A stretch of DNA of 64,000 nt from Ardenticatenaceae bacterium (GCA_020634455.1 JACKBQ010000002.1:1736001-1800000); one strand, 5' to 3'. Counted from the first letter of the stretch, positions 51,098 through 60,244 are shown. The notes: generated by a model from the letters alone, not told the origin. Program-made: numbers and translations.

Positions 51098-51592
51098 TTA
51101 CGGCCGTTCTTCCCCCACCCCGTAAGTAAAGCCAGCCCGCTCAGCTACCAGCCCCAAATGCTTAGATGACGCCCGGCTGGGCACATAAGCGCCTGTTTCC
51201 CACTCGCTCACTGTTTGCTGGCGCACCCCCAATTCATCGGCCAACTCCCCTTGCGAAAAGCCCATATGCTGCCGCAGCGCCTTGATCATGCCCCCATTCC
51301 ATAGCACCGTGTCGCCAGATTTTTCAACTACATAGGTAAGTTGGGCTTTGTCAAAATTAACCGTCTCCGCCCCCAAATCCACCGACTTCACATGATAGCC
51401 CGCATCCATCCAGGCGGACGCCTGCACCGCACCTTTACTGCGATTGCTCCACCAGCCTACTCGTTTGCGAGCGCTGCCTGGCAAACGAGTGCCCAACATC
51501 GCCTCCACCTCAGCAAAGCGCAAGGTTACTGGCTCGCCAGCCGCCTGTGTTAAATGCGCAAAAAGCGGGTAGTACTTGCTGCCAATTTTCAT
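51098..51592 (-). CDS. Xre-type HTH regulator with an N-terminal DUF7662-like domain
   Basis: 164 residues from ATG 51592. The N-terminal 80 residues (SKYYPLFAHLTQAAG, ...LRFAEVEAMLGTRLPGSA, WW, then AWMDAGYHVKSVDL) resemble the small domain often annotated DUF7662 or, in older records, as a conserved hypothetical. The C-terminal half is a Cro/Xre helix-turn-helix: ALRQHMGFSQGELADELGVR, then QQTVSEWETG. DNA-binding regulator; targets unknown. A TATAAT on the minus strand (51600-51605) lies only a few bases before the start codon, so the transcript may be nearly leaderless. It is divergent from the Lrp gene, 86 bp apart. Confidence 0.82.
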   Translation of the reverse strand: MKIGSKYYPLFAHLTQAAGEPVTLRFAEVEAMLGTRLPGSARKRVGWWSNRSKGAVQASAWMDAGYHVKSVDLGAETVNFDKAQLTYVVEKSGDTVLWNGGMIKALRQHMGFSQGELADELGVRQQTVSEWETGAYVPSRASSKHLGLVAERAGFTYGVGEERP

Positions 51593-51623
51593 AGGCAAAA
51601 TTATACCAAAATTAATTAATCTG

Positions 51624-51651
51624 TTGACAGAGACGAATTTCGGATTAAAAT
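51624..51651 (+). promoter_or_regulatory. Promoter of the lrp-like gene
   Basis: TTGACA (51624-51629) and TAAAAT (51646-51651) are 16 bp apart, 27 bp before the ATG. An imperfect dyad GAATTTCGG...CCCGAATTC (about 51636-51662) surrounds the -10, a plausible autoregulatory Lrp site. Confidence 0.65.
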
Positions 51652-51677
51652 CACCCGAATTCTACGAGGATCGTAAA

Positions 51678-52151
51678 ATGGATAGACTAGATTACGAAAT
51701 TCTGGCACTATTACAAGAAGACGGCCGTCGCTCGTTCACGGAAATTGGCAAAGACACTGGTTACAGCGAAGGCACCATCCGAAAACGCGTCACCCGACTG
51801 GTTGACGAAGGCGTCATTCGCATCATCGGACTTGTAGACCCCCATCTGGCTGGGTTTGACGCCCCCGCCATCATCCAGGTTGCAGTTGCCCCACCCCATC
51901 TTGAAGAAGCAGCCCAAACAATTGCTCACTTTCCCGAAGTCAGTTATTTACTTATGGTTTCAGGCGAATTTGACCTGATCATTGAAGTCCGCTGCCATAA
52001 TCGGGAGCACCTGGCCTCATTTATTCGAGACAATTTACAAAGAGTACCGGGCGTTCAGCGCACAATTTCATCGCTAGTGTTGCACACGTATAAGCTGGCC
52101 GAACCCAGCATCCTCGACCTTTGGGAGAAGGTAGCAGAGGCTCCAGCTTAA
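51678..52151 (+). CDS. Lrp/AsnC-family transcriptional regulator
   Basis: 157 residues from ATG 51678 with GAGGA upstream. The N-terminal HTH reads LDYEILALLQEDGRRSFTEI and GYSEGTIRKRVTRLVDEGVI; the C-terminal RAM ligand-binding domain follows (about 65-145; VSGEFDLIIEVRC). Members sense amino acids or related amines. It directly precedes the potABCD-like genes by 61 bp on the same strand, so control of polyamine uptake and catabolism is the simplest reading. It carries ACGGCCGT read as Asp-Gly-Arg-Arg. Confidence 0.92.
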   Translation: MDRLDYEILALLQEDGRRSFTEIGKDTGYSEGTIRKRVTRLVDEGVIRIIGLVDPHLAGFDAPAIIQVAVAPPHLEEAAQTIAHFPEVSYLLMVSGEFDLIIEVRCHNREHLASFIRDNLQRVPGVQRTISSLVLHTYKLAEPSILDLWEKVAEAPA

Positions 52152-52212
52152 TTTTTTACTGGTCTGGCAGATTTGGGAAGGTCCGCCCGGCCAACACTTA
52201 TGGAGAAGAAAG

Positions 52213-53394
52213 TTGTCTATCAGTGTTAAACTCGATCACGTTACAAAGAAGTTTGGGGAGTTTACGGCCGTTCATGAAATGGTCATGGAAATTGCCGACG
52301 GAGAATTCTTTTCCATGCTCGGCCCCAGCGGCTGCGGTAAAACCACCACCCTGCGCATGATTGCCGGATTTGAGCAGCCCACCAGCGGTGAGCTGTACAT
52401 CATGGGGCAGCCGGTAGCTGGCATTCCCGCCTACCGCCGCCCGGTGAACACCGTCTTTCAGAACTATGCCCTCTTTCCCCACATGACCGTCGCCCAAAAC
52501 GTCGCGTTCGGGCTGGAAATGGCCAAAGTGCCCAAAGCCGAAATTGATAGCCGCGTCGCCGAGGCACTGGAGCAGGTGCAAATGACCTCCATGAGCCAGC
52601 GCAAGCCCACCCAGCTTTCTGGCGGGCAGCAGCAGCGCGTGGCGCTGGCCCGCGCCCTGGTCAACCGACCCAAAGTGCTGCTGCTGGATGAACCGCTGGG
52701 CGCGCTGGACCTGAAGCTGCGTAAAGCGATGCAGCTGGAGCTAAAGCAAATCCAGAGCGAAGTGGGCATCACCTTCATCTACGTCACCCACGACCAGGAA
52801 GAAGCGATGACAATGTCCAACCGCATTGCCGTGATGAGCAACGGGTTGGTGCAGCAAATTGGCGCGCCGCGCGAAATTTACGAGCATCCCCACAACCGCT
52901 TTGTGGCCGACTTCATTGGTGAAACTAACTTTTTGGAAGGCAAAGTCATCGAGCTGGACGGCGTGGTAAAGATGGCGATTGGCAACGACCATCTAATCGG
53001 CCGTTCTGACGTTCCGTTATCCATCGGTCAACAAGCTTATCTGGCCATCCGCCCGGAAAAAATCAATATTTACCCACAAGGCAACGTAACGGTTCGCGAT
53101 GTTGAGATTGATGCCGAACAAATTGCGGATGTGTTTGGCGGGCATGTTCCGTCAGGGCCGTTTGACATCAAGCAAGTCCTCAAGCAAGAGCATGAAAGCA
53201 TGTACGTCAACGGCAAAGTGGAGGAAGCGATTTACATCGGCACCGACACCCGGTACAAGGTCAGAATTTTGGGTAATCAGCACCTGGTGGTGCGCAGCCA
53301 GAATTTTGGCGACCGGTATGACACCACATTTTCAGCAGGCGATGAAGTGCTTTTGCATTGGCCCGCCGAAAATGCCCGCATCCTAACGGAGTAG
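52213..53394 (+). CDS. potA: Spermidine/putrescine ABC transporter, ATP-binding subunit
   Basis: 393 residues. TTG start with GGAGAAG upstream. Walker A GPSGCGKTT (about 38-46), Q loop, signature LSGGQQQR (about 136-143), Walker B LLLDEPLGALD (about 156-166) and a TOBE domain after 280 identify a PotA/CysA-type importer ATPase. It powers import through the PotB and PotC permeases encoded next (3-bp gaps). The C-terminal region is longer than the typical 370 residues, by an insert around residues 295-330. Confidence 0.9.
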   Translation: MSISVKLDHVTKKFGEFTAVHEMVMEIADGEFFSMLGPSGCGKTTTLRMIAGFEQPTSGELYIMGQPVAGIPAYRRPVNTVFQNYALFPHMTVAQNVAFGLEMAKVPKAEIDSRVAEALEQVQMTSMSQRKPTQLSGGQQQRVALARALVNRPKVLLLDEPLGALDLKLRKAMQLELKQIQSEVGITFIYVTHDQEEAMTMSNRIAVMSNGLVQQIGAPREIYEHPHNRFVADFIGETNFLEGKVIELDGVVKMAIGNDHLIGRSDVPLSIGQQAYLAIRPEKINIYPQGNVTVRDVEIDAEQIADVFGGHVPSGPFDIKQVLKQEHESMYVNGKVEEAIYIGTDTRYKVRILGNQHLVVRSQNFGDRYDTTFSAGDEVLLHWPAENARILTE

Positions 53395-53397
53395 AAA

Positions 53398-54723
53398 ATG
53401 AGCACAATTTCTATTCCTCCCACACAAACAATGGAAGCTGGCCCCAATTTAATGAAGCGGCTGGCGGCTTATTTAGGCTGGCTGGGAACGGCCGTATGGC
53501 TCTTCCTCTTCTTTCGCTGGATCACCTTTAGCAGCTTTGATTGGGACCCGTTTACCGTGGAGCTGGCGCTGGCGGAAACGTCGCCACTGGTCGCTTACCT
53601 GTTTTATGGCGGCATGGCGGCGCTGGACGGCATTATAGCCTGGTTGCTCTATAAAGAAGTGCGGCTGGGCAGCCAACTGGGATTGGCGCGTGGCGTTTTA
53701 GGCATTGCCGCCGCCATCGCCTACTTTTTCACCGTCGGTGATTTTTACGCCGCCATCTTTTTGCTGGCCACCAGCGGCATGCTGGTGCTGCTCATTGGGC
53801 AAAAAACCGGCTGGGTCATCAACTACCCCGCCGCCTTCTGGCTGATTGTCTTTTTTGTGCTGCCCAACCTGATAGTACTGGCGGTTAGCCTGGGCGAGCG
53901 CTCCCTGCGTGGCACGGTGGTTTACCCGGAGCTGAGTTTTAGCAGCATCGGCACCTACTTTAATGATTACGGCCGTTTCTTTTCCACCATCAACGGCCAA
54001 TATTTGTACCTGCGCATTTTGGGACGTTCTGTCTGGCTGGCGTTCCTCAACACCGCCATCTGCCTGCTGTTTGGCTATCCGTTTGCCTACTGGATTGCCC
54101 GGCAGCAGCAAAAATACCGCAACATCCTCGTCTTTTTGGTGATGATTCCCTTCTGGACCAACTTTTTGGTGCGCACCTACGCCTGGATGCTCATCCTGCG
54201 CGACTCTGGGCTGATTAACAACTTCTGGACAATCACCCTGCACGATTTGGCGCTAAATCTGGCTGACAGTAGCCAATTTTTTGCCTGGCTGGCCGGGATA
54301 ACAGACCACACCTTGCCGCTGCTGTTTAATCAATCGGCCGTTTTTTTGGGACTGTTCTACGGCTTCTTTCCCTTTGTGGTGCTGCCGCTTTACAGCAATC
54401 TGGAAAAACTGGATTGGTCCCTGCTGGAAGCCGCTTCCGATTTGGGGGCCAACAGCTGGAACAGCACCACGCGTGTCCTGCTGCCGCTGACCATGCCGGG
54501 CATCGTGGCCGCCGCCATCATCGTCTTCATTCCCTCGCTGGGCGCGTACGTCACGCCCGATTTGCTGGGTGGCGGCAAGGTCTCCCTGCTGGGCAACTTG
54601 CTCCAGCAGCAGTTCATGACCGCCCGCGACTGGCCCTTCGGCAGCGCTATCGGCTTCATCATGATGGCCCTCATGCTGCTGGCTGTGATGATTTATTTCC
54701 GCGTCGGCGGACGGGAGCAATAA
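53398..54723 (+). CDS. potB: Polyamine ABC transporter permease PotB with an extra N-terminal membrane domain
   Basis: 441 residues, about 150 more than usual PotB. The C-terminal 290 residues are a normal permease: the EAA loop EAASDLGANSWNSTTRVLLP (about 340-359) contacts the ATPase. The first 145 residues add about four hydrophobic helices (GTAVWLFLFFRWITF, YGGMAALDGIIAWLL and others) not seen in the textbook subunit. There is no frameshift or internal start that would split them. It may be an added membrane regulator or stabiliser. Overlaps neither neighbour; gaps are 3 and 2 bp. Confidence 0.88.
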   Translation: MSTISIPPTQTMEAGPNLMKRLAAYLGWLGTAVWLFLFFRWITFSSFDWDPFTVELALAETSPLVAYLFYGGMAALDGIIAWLLYKEVRLGSQLGLARGVLGIAAAIAYFFTVGDFYAAIFLLATSGMLVLLIGQKTGWVINYPAAFWLIVFFVLPNLIVLAVSLGERSLRGTVVYPELSFSSIGTYFNDYGRFFSTINGQYLYLRILGRSVWLAFLNTAICLLFGYPFAYWIARQQQKYRNILVFLVMIPFWTNFLVRTYAWMLILRDSGLINNFWTITLHDLALNLADSSQFFAWLAGITDHTLPLLFNQSAVFLGLFYGFFPFVVLPLYSNLEKLDWSLLEAASDLGANSWNSTTRVLLPLTMPGIVAAAIIVFIPSLGAYVTPDLLGGGKVSLLGNLLQQQFMTARDWPFGSAIGFIMMALMLLAVMIYFRVGGREQ

Positions 54724-54725
54724 CC

Positions 54726-55562
54726 ATGACTGCGACAACCTTCCCTGCCCAACCCATCAAACAACAAAAAGCCCCGCTCGGCCGTCGCCTGCAAGCTGCC
54801 TTCAACAAACGGGCGCTGCTCTGGCTGGCCGTCGGGCTTTTCCTGTTTTTGTACATTCCCATCTTTATTCTGATCATCTACTCGTTTAATGAGAGCCGCC
54901 AGATTGGCATCTGGACAGGATTCAGTTGGAAATGGTACGGCGAGCTGATGCGGGATCAAGCCGTGTTGGACGCGCTCAAGCTCAGCTTGTGGGTGGCCAC
55001 CTGGTCCACCATCATCAGCACGTTTTTGGGCACGCTTACCGCCCTGGCTATGGAACGGCATCGCTTCTGGGGCAAGATTACCTACGATGCCATTTTGTAC
55101 CTGCCCATCATCATCCCCGACATTGTGATGGCACTTTCCACGCTGCTCTTTTTTGTGGTGCTGGGCGTGGCGCTGAGCAAATACACCATCCTCATCGCCC
55201 ACGTGGCGTTCAACATCTCCTTTGTGGCGATTGTGGTGCGCGCCCGGCTGGCCGACATGAGCAGCACCCTGGAAGAAGCGGCTGCCGACCTGGGGGCCAA
55301 CGAATGGCAAACGTTCCGTCGGGTAACGCTACCGCTGTTGATGCCGGGCATTGTGTCTGGCGCGCTGCTGGCCTTTACGCTGTCGCTGGATGATTTTGTG
55401 ATTACCTTTTTTGTGGCCGGGCCGGGATCAACCACCCTACCCGTGCGGGTTTACTCGATGATTCGTTTTGGCCTCACGCCGGAGGTGAATGCGGTCTCGA
55501 CGCTTATGTTTTTGGGTTCAACGCTGCTCGTCATCATTTCACTGGTTCTACAGCGGCGTTAA
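54726..55562 (+). CDS. potC: Polyamine ABC transporter permease
   Basis: 278 residues from ATG 54726, two bases after the potB stop; the frame is open further upstream inside potB. Six membrane helices with the EAA loop EEAAADLGANEWQTFRRVTL (about 188-207), followed by the conserved LDDFVITFF segment of PotC. It forms the inner-membrane channel with PotB. The length is standard. Confidence 0.92.
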   Translation: MTATTFPAQPIKQQKAPLGRRLQAAFNKRALLWLAVGLFLFLYIPIFILIIYSFNESRQIGIWTGFSWKWYGELMRDQAVLDALKLSLWVATWSTIISTFLGTLTALAMERHRFWGKITYDAILYLPIIIPDIVMALSTLLFFVVLGVALSKYTILIAHVAFNISFVAIVVRARLADMSSTLEEAAADLGANEWQTFRRVTLPLLMPGIVSGALLAFTLSLDDFVITFFVAGPGSTTLPVRVYSMIRFGLTPEVNAVSTLMFLGSTLLVIISLVLQRR

Positions 55563-55643
55563 TTTTTATGGTTTGTGGAAAGCGGCCGTTTTCGCGGAAA
55601 TCCCCATCGCTTACCACCTGATTTTCTTGGAGGAAGAAAGAGA

Positions 55644-56795
55644 ATGAAGAAATATTTATGGATTTTACTTCTGGTACTGCTGCTGGCAGCCTGTGGCGGT
55701 GGCCCGGCTGGCGGCCCAGGCAGCGACAGTGAAGAAAGCAGCGATGCCAACGCCGAATCGTCTGGTGAGGTGCAATTGGCCGAACAGCTCAGCGTGTACA
55801 ACTGGGCCGACTACATTGATGAGGAGATTATCTCCAATTATGAGGAAACGTACGGCGTAGATATTCTTTATGACACATTTGCCTCTAACGAGGATTTGCT
55901 GGCTAAATTGCAGGCTGGCGCTCAAGGGTACGACGTCATTTTCCCTTCAGATTACATGGTCTCCATCATGATTGATCTGGGTTTGTTGGCAAAAATTGAC
56001 ACCAACGACATTCCTAACTTTGCCAACATCGATCCGCAGTTTGTCGGCGCGCCGTTTGATCCAAATAACGAATATTGTGTCCCTTACCAATGGGGGACAA
56101 CGGGTATTGGCTATCGCACAGATGTTGAGTTTTTCCAGGAAAACCCACCGGACAGCTGGGCTTATGTATTCGACCCAGAAATACTTCAGCAGTATTCGGA
56201 TTTGGGCATCAATGTCCTAAATGATCCACGTGAGTTACCTGGTTCTGCGCTTATCTATCTGGGTTTTGACCCGAACACGACAAACCCGGATGAGCTAAAC
56301 GCCGCTCGCGACCTCATTTTGGCCGCCAAGCCATACTGGAAGACGTTCAACAGTGAAGATTACGACAACACGCTGCTCATTCCTGGTGAAGTGGCTCTTA
56401 CGCAAGGCTGGAGCGGCGATGTAGCCAATGCCTATTGGAACACCTACGACGATGAAACGGAAGATGGCAACTGGTATTACAGCATCCCACAAGAAGGGGC
56501 TGTGAAATGGCTGGACAATATTTGCATCACGGCCAGCTCAGAACGGTATGATACGGCCGTTCACTTCATGAACTATCTGCTGGATGCGGAAGTGGGCGCA
56601 GCGATCACCAACTTCACCTACTACGCCAGCCCCAATCTTGCCGCTCATGAATACATTCTGGATGAAATCATGAATGATGAAAGCATCTTCCCACCGGCCG
56701 ACGTACAGGCAAAATTAGTCTGGCTAACGGAAGTTGGCGAAGAAGGTACCTTCTTGTACGACGAACTGTGGACGGCCGTTAAATCGTCCCAATAG
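55644..56795 (+). CDS. potD: Polyamine-binding lipoprotein
   Basis: 383 residues from ATG 55644 with TTGGAGGAAG upstream. The lipobox LLLAACG puts Cys at 17; an acidic Ser/Gly linker follows. The binding domain starts LSVYNWADYIDEE (about 48-60), the PotD signature, and includes the aromatic and acidic residues expected to hold polyamine (SDYM, GWSGDVANAYW). It delivers spermidine or putrescine to PotBC. Specificity cannot be judged. Confidence 0.92.
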   Translation: MKKYLWILLLVLLLAACGGGPAGGPGSDSEESSDANAESSGEVQLAEQLSVYNWADYIDEEIISNYEETYGVDILYDTFASNEDLLAKLQAGAQGYDVIFPSDYMVSIMIDLGLLAKIDTNDIPNFANIDPQFVGAPFDPNNEYCVPYQWGTTGIGYRTDVEFFQENPPDSWAYVFDPEILQQYSDLGINVLNDPRELPGSALIYLGFDPNTTNPDELNAARDLILAAKPYWKTFNSEDYDNTLLIPGEVALTQGWSGDVANAYWNTYDDETEDGNWYYSIPQEGAVKWLDNICITASSERYDTAVHFMNYLLDAEVGAAITNFTYYASPNLAAHEYILDEIMNDESIFPPADVQAKLVWLTEVGEEGTFLYDELWTAVKSSQ

Positions 56796-56807
56796 TTTTT
56801 GAGTAAA

Positions 56808-56863
56808 AAGTGAAAAGTAAAAAGTGAAAGAGTAGACAACTTATCACTTTTTACTTTTCACTT
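56808..56863. repeat. Perfect 20-bp inverted repeat of GTGAAAAGT words
   Basis: AAGTGAAAAGTAAAAAGTGA (56808-56827) and its exact complement (56844-56863), with a 16-nt loop, lie between potD and the aldehyde dehydrogenase gene. It is the cleanest member of this family (also 21936-21984, 60167-60236, 62894-62963). Confidence 0.75.
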
Positions 56864-56905
56864 ATCTTTTTTCACTAATTTCCCACAACCGAAAGGATCG
56901 CACCG

Positions 56906-58372
56906 ATGCGCATGTACATCAATGGCGCGTTTACATCTGGCAGTGCCACGGAAGAAATTACGGTCATCAACCCGGCTACCGAAGAAGTTTTAGACACGGT
57001 TCCGATGGGAACGGCCGTTGACGTGAATACGGCCGTTGCTGCCGCCAAAACCGCCTTCTCTAGCTGGAAACGCATCCCCGCCTGGGAACGCGCCGGGCTG
57101 CTGCACGAAGCCGCCCGCAAAATGCAGGATCACGCCGAGGAACTGGCCCATCTGCTCACCATCGAAGAAGGCAAGCCGCTGGAAGAAAACGAGGAAGAGG
57201 TTTTCTGGACCTACGACACGTTTAACTACTACGCGGAGCTAGGACGGCACGAACGCGGCCGTTTTTTACCCCCCGGCGACCCCGATCAGCTCAATTTTGT
57301 CATTAAAGAGCCGTATGGCGTGGTGGGCTGCATTTTGCCCTGGAACTTCCCGCTGCTGCTGCTGGCCTGGAAACTGGCTCCGGCACTGGCGGCGGGCAAT
57401 ACGGCCGTTATCAAACCATCCGAACACACGCCCCTCTCCACGCTCAAGCTGATGGAGCTCGCCTTCGACCACTTCCCGCCGGGCGTGGTCAACGTGGTGA
57501 CAGGCGCGGGGGTCACGGGCGACGCCCTGGTGCGCCATCCCGACGTGCCCCTGATTGCCTTCACCGGCTCGGTGGCCACCGGGCAGCGCATCGCCAGTAT
57601 TGCCGCGCCGATGATGAAAAAGCTGCACCTGGAGCTTGGCGGCAAAGACCCGCTGGTGATTGGACCGGATGTGTCGATGGAGCTGGCGGTTAAAGCCACC
57701 GCCTATGCCGGACTGATCAACGCCGGGCAGGTGTGTACCAGTTCAGAGCGGATTTATGTGCATGAGAGTATGTACGGCCGTTTCTCCGAAGAGCTCGCCG
57801 AATTTGTGGGCAGTCTTAAGTTGGGCAACGGTCTGGACCCGGACACCGACATTGGGCCGATGCTGCGGCCACACTTTCGCGAGAAGGTGGAAGGGCAGCT
57901 GGCGGATGCGGTGCAGGCGGGCGCGAAGGTGTTGGTTGGTGGGAAACGGCCGTCTCACCTGGAACGCGGCTTCTTTTTAGAACCGGCCGTCATCGTCAAC
58001 GTGGACCATTCCATGCGCCTGATGCATGAAGAAACCTTTGGCCCCACCCTGCCGCTGATGCCCTACCGCAACTTCGACGAGGCGATTGCCCTGGCCAACG
58101 ACACCACGATGGGCCTTGGTGCCACTTTACTGAGCCATGATGCCAAATTGGTGAAACGCTTCTTTGAGGAAGTGAAGGCAGGCACCATCTGGATCAATGA
58201 TCCGCTGACCGACAACTTTGCCGGGCCGTTTGGCGGCATGAAAATGACTGGTGGCGGGCGTGAGTTGGGCCAGGAAGGCATCGACGAATTTTACGAAGTG
58301 AAGCACGTCCATTGGGACGTAGAAGGCAAAATTAAGGAGTACTGGTTCCCCTACGGGAAGCAGCACAAGTAA
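56906..58372 (+). CDS. NAD-dependent aldehyde dehydrogenase (aminobutyraldehyde/betaine-aldehyde type)
   Basis: 488 residues with AAAGGA before the ATG. The catalytic Cys is in NAGQVCTSSER (about 282-292) and the Glu in LELGGKDP (about 248-255); PWNFPLLL near 146 and KPSEHTPLS near 169 bind NAD. Between the potABCD genes and the amine oxidase/aminotransferase genes, it most likely oxidises an aminoaldehyde such as 4-aminobutyraldehyde to GABA. Exact substrate inferred from context. Confidence 0.88.
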   Translation: MRMYINGAFTSGSATEEITVINPATEEVLDTVPMGTAVDVNTAVAAAKTAFSSWKRIPAWERAGLLHEAARKMQDHAEELAHLLTIEEGKPLEENEEEVFWTYDTFNYYAELGRHERGRFLPPGDPDQLNFVIKEPYGVVGCILPWNFPLLLLAWKLAPALAAGNTAVIKPSEHTPLSTLKLMELAFDHFPPGVVNVVTGAGVTGDALVRHPDVPLIAFTGSVATGQRIASIAAPMMKKLHLELGGKDPLVIGPDVSMELAVKATAYAGLINAGQVCTSSERIYVHESMYGRFSEELAEFVGSLKLGNGLDPDTDIGPMLRPHFREKVEGQLADAVQAGAKVLVGGKRPSHLERGFFLEPAVIVNVDHSMRLMHEETFGPTLPLMPYRNFDEAIALANDTTMGLGATLLSHDAKLVKRFFEEVKAGTIWINDPLTDNFAGPFGGMKMTGGGRELGQEGIDEFYEVKHVHWDVEGKIKEYWFPYGKQHK

Positions 58373-58380
58373 GATTTTTT

Positions 58381-58530
58381 GCCACAGAGGACACCGAGGA
58401 TTTAGAGAAAATAGTGTAACAATACAGACCCTAAGGGTTTTCAACCCGACTAATTTATCTCCGAGAGCGACAAACCCTTAGGGTCTCACCAAATAGTTAT
58501 CATCTCAAAAATCTCTGTGCTCTCTGTGGC
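58381..58530. repeat. Nested inverted repeats in the spacer before the amidohydrolase
   Basis: Outer arms GCCACAGAG (58381-58389) and CTCTGTGGC (58522-58530) match those at 33130-33197. Nested inside is a perfect 15-bp repeat AGACCCTAAGGGTTT (58426-58440) / AAACCCTTAGGGTCT (58472-58486). The nesting suggests insertion of one element into another. No gene inside. Confidence 0.65.
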
Positions 58531-58554
58531 CAATTTCTGGAAAAATGTGCCATC

Positions 58555-60171
58555 ATGCCGGCCGATCTCATCATCTACAACGCCCGCGTTTTTACCGCCA
58601 ACGACGCCCAGCCTGACGCTGAGGCAGTTGTCGTGCGCGGCAACAAAATCAGTTTTGTGGGCAGCAGCGCCGAGGCGTTAGCCCAGCGCGGCCCACACAC
58701 GCGGGTGGTGGATGGTTACGGCCGTTCCCTGCTGCCCGGCTTCATTGACACCCACTTTCACCTCGCCTGGGGATCGCAAAAGCTGGATGGCGTGCAGCTT
58801 TACGGTGTGCAGACGATGGCGGAACTGGCAACGGCCGTTCACACCTGGCTGTCCGAAAATCCAGAGGCAGCGTGGGTGGCCGGGTACGGCCTCTCCTACC
58901 GGCTGCCTACCCCCGACGAGCCGCTCACCCGCCACCACCTGGACCAGATTGTGCGCGATCGGCCGTTTATCGCCTACACCTACGACGTCCACAGCCTCTT
59001 CGCCAACACCGCCGCCCTGCAACAGGCCAACATCCTGCACGGCGCACCCCGCCCATTGGCCAACGGCACGGTGGTCGTCGGCACAGACGGGCTGGCCACG
59101 GGCGAACTGTACGAAGGCGACGCTACTCGCCTTGTGAGCCGCGTTATGCCGGAGCCAGACGACATTGCCATGCTGCGCCTCATCCAAAAAGGGCTGGCGC
59201 TAGCCGCCGCCAACGGCATCACCTCCGTGCACAACATGGACGGCGACATGGCCCAGGGCAAGCTGTACGCGGCGCTGGAAGATCGGGACACGCTCACGCT
59301 GCGCATCTCGCTACCTTACTGGGTCAAGCCCAAAACGCCGCTGGCCGAAATGCAGGCCCAAACCAACCAGATGCGGCAGCAGTTCCACAGCGACATGCTG
59401 CGCGCAGGCAGCGTGAAATTTTTCATGGATGGCGTCTACGAGAGTTATACGGCCGTTACCCTCGACGGCTATCCAGACCAACCGATCAACTTTGGCGAAC
59501 CAATCTGGGACGCCCCCACTTTTGCCAAATTTGCCACCGCTGCCGACGCGCTGGGGCTGCAAATTGCGGTCCACGCCTGTGGCAACGGCGCGGTGCGGCG
59601 GGTGCTAGATGGGTACGAGGCGGCGCAAAAAGCAAACGGCCGTCGCGATTCCCGCCACCGCGTCGAGCACATCGAAATGGTACATCCAGATGATTTGCCC
59701 CGCTTTGCCAAACTGGGCGTCATCGCCTCGATGCAGCCGCTGCACGTTCCCCAAAGCGCCACCAGCGACGACGTCTGGCCGCAACGCATTGCCCCCGAAA
59801 ACTGGCAGCACGCCTTCGCCTGGCAAAAAGTGCGCCAGGCCGGGGCCACCCTGGTGTTTGGCAGCGATTGGCCAGTGGTGTCGCTCAATCCGCTGCTGGG
59901 GATTCATACGGCCGTTAACCAGCAACCGTGGCAGTCTGGTGATCCAGCCCAATCCCAAACCATCGCCGACAGCATTTGCAGCTACACTCGCGACGCCGCC
60001 TACGCCGAATTTCAGGAAACCAGCAAAGGGCAGCTCCAACCGGGCTTTATGGCCGATCTGGTGCTGCTGTCTGACAATATTTTTGCCATCCCGCCGGAAG
60101 AAATTGGCCAACTGGCCGTGGATCTGACCGTTTGTGATGGCGCTGTCGTTTACGAAAAGGAGAGTCAGTGA
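58555..60171 (+). CDS. Amidohydrolase family 3 protein (YtcJ-like)
   Basis: 538 residues. The pattern starts with ADLIIYNARVFTAND and LPGFIDTHFHLAWG (metal-binding His pair about 66-68), continues with KFFMDGVYES (about 285-294), HACGNGAVRRVLDGYEAA, HRVEHIEMVHP (His near 370) and FGSDWPVVSLNP (Asp near 443). These are the metal and catalytic residues of the YtcJ/Amidohydro_3 group, which hydrolyse amides or carbamates of unknown identity. Within the polyamine cluster an N-acyl-amine or N-carbamoyl substrate is plausible but unproven. Confidence 0.87.
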   Translation: MPADLIIYNARVFTANDAQPDAEAVVVRGNKISFVGSSAEALAQRGPHTRVVDGYGRSLLPGFIDTHFHLAWGSQKLDGVQLYGVQTMAELATAVHTWLSENPEAAWVAGYGLSYRLPTPDEPLTRHHLDQIVRDRPFIAYTYDVHSLFANTAALQQANILHGAPRPLANGTVVVGTDGLATGELYEGDATRLVSRVMPEPDDIAMLRLIQKGLALAAANGITSVHNMDGDMAQGKLYAALEDRDTLTLRISLPYWVKPKTPLAEMQAQTNQMRQQFHSDMLRAGSVKFFMDGVYESYTAVTLDGYPDQPINFGEPIWDAPTFAKFATAADALGLQIAVHACGNGAVRRVLDGYEAAQKANGRRDSRHRVEHIEMVHPDDLPRFAKLGVIASMQPLHVPQSATSDDVWPQRIAPENWQHAFAWQKVRQAGATLVFGSDWPVVSLNPLLGIHTAVNQQPWQSGDPAQSQTIADSICSYTRDAAYAEFQETSKGQLQPGFMADLVLLSDNIFAIPPEEIGQLAVDLTVCDGAVVYEKESQ

Positions 60172-60236
60172 TAAGTGAAAAGTGATAAGTGAAAAGTGGG
60201 CACCTACTTTTTACTTTTAACTTTTTACTTTTCACT
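60167..60236. repeat. Intergenic stem-loop of GTGAAAAGT words
   Basis: AGTGATAAGTGAAAAGTG words on the left face CTTTTTACTTTTAAC and CTTTTTACTTTTCACTC on the right, giving an imperfect hairpin of about 30 bp. It overlaps the last bases of the amidohydrolase gene. Confidence 0.6.
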
Positions 60237-60244
60237 CTAAAAAA

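Noticed and set aside
56808..56863. Inverted repeats considered as insertion-sequence ends
   Set aside because: No transposase frame lies between or near them and no target-site duplication was seen; they are short spacers only.
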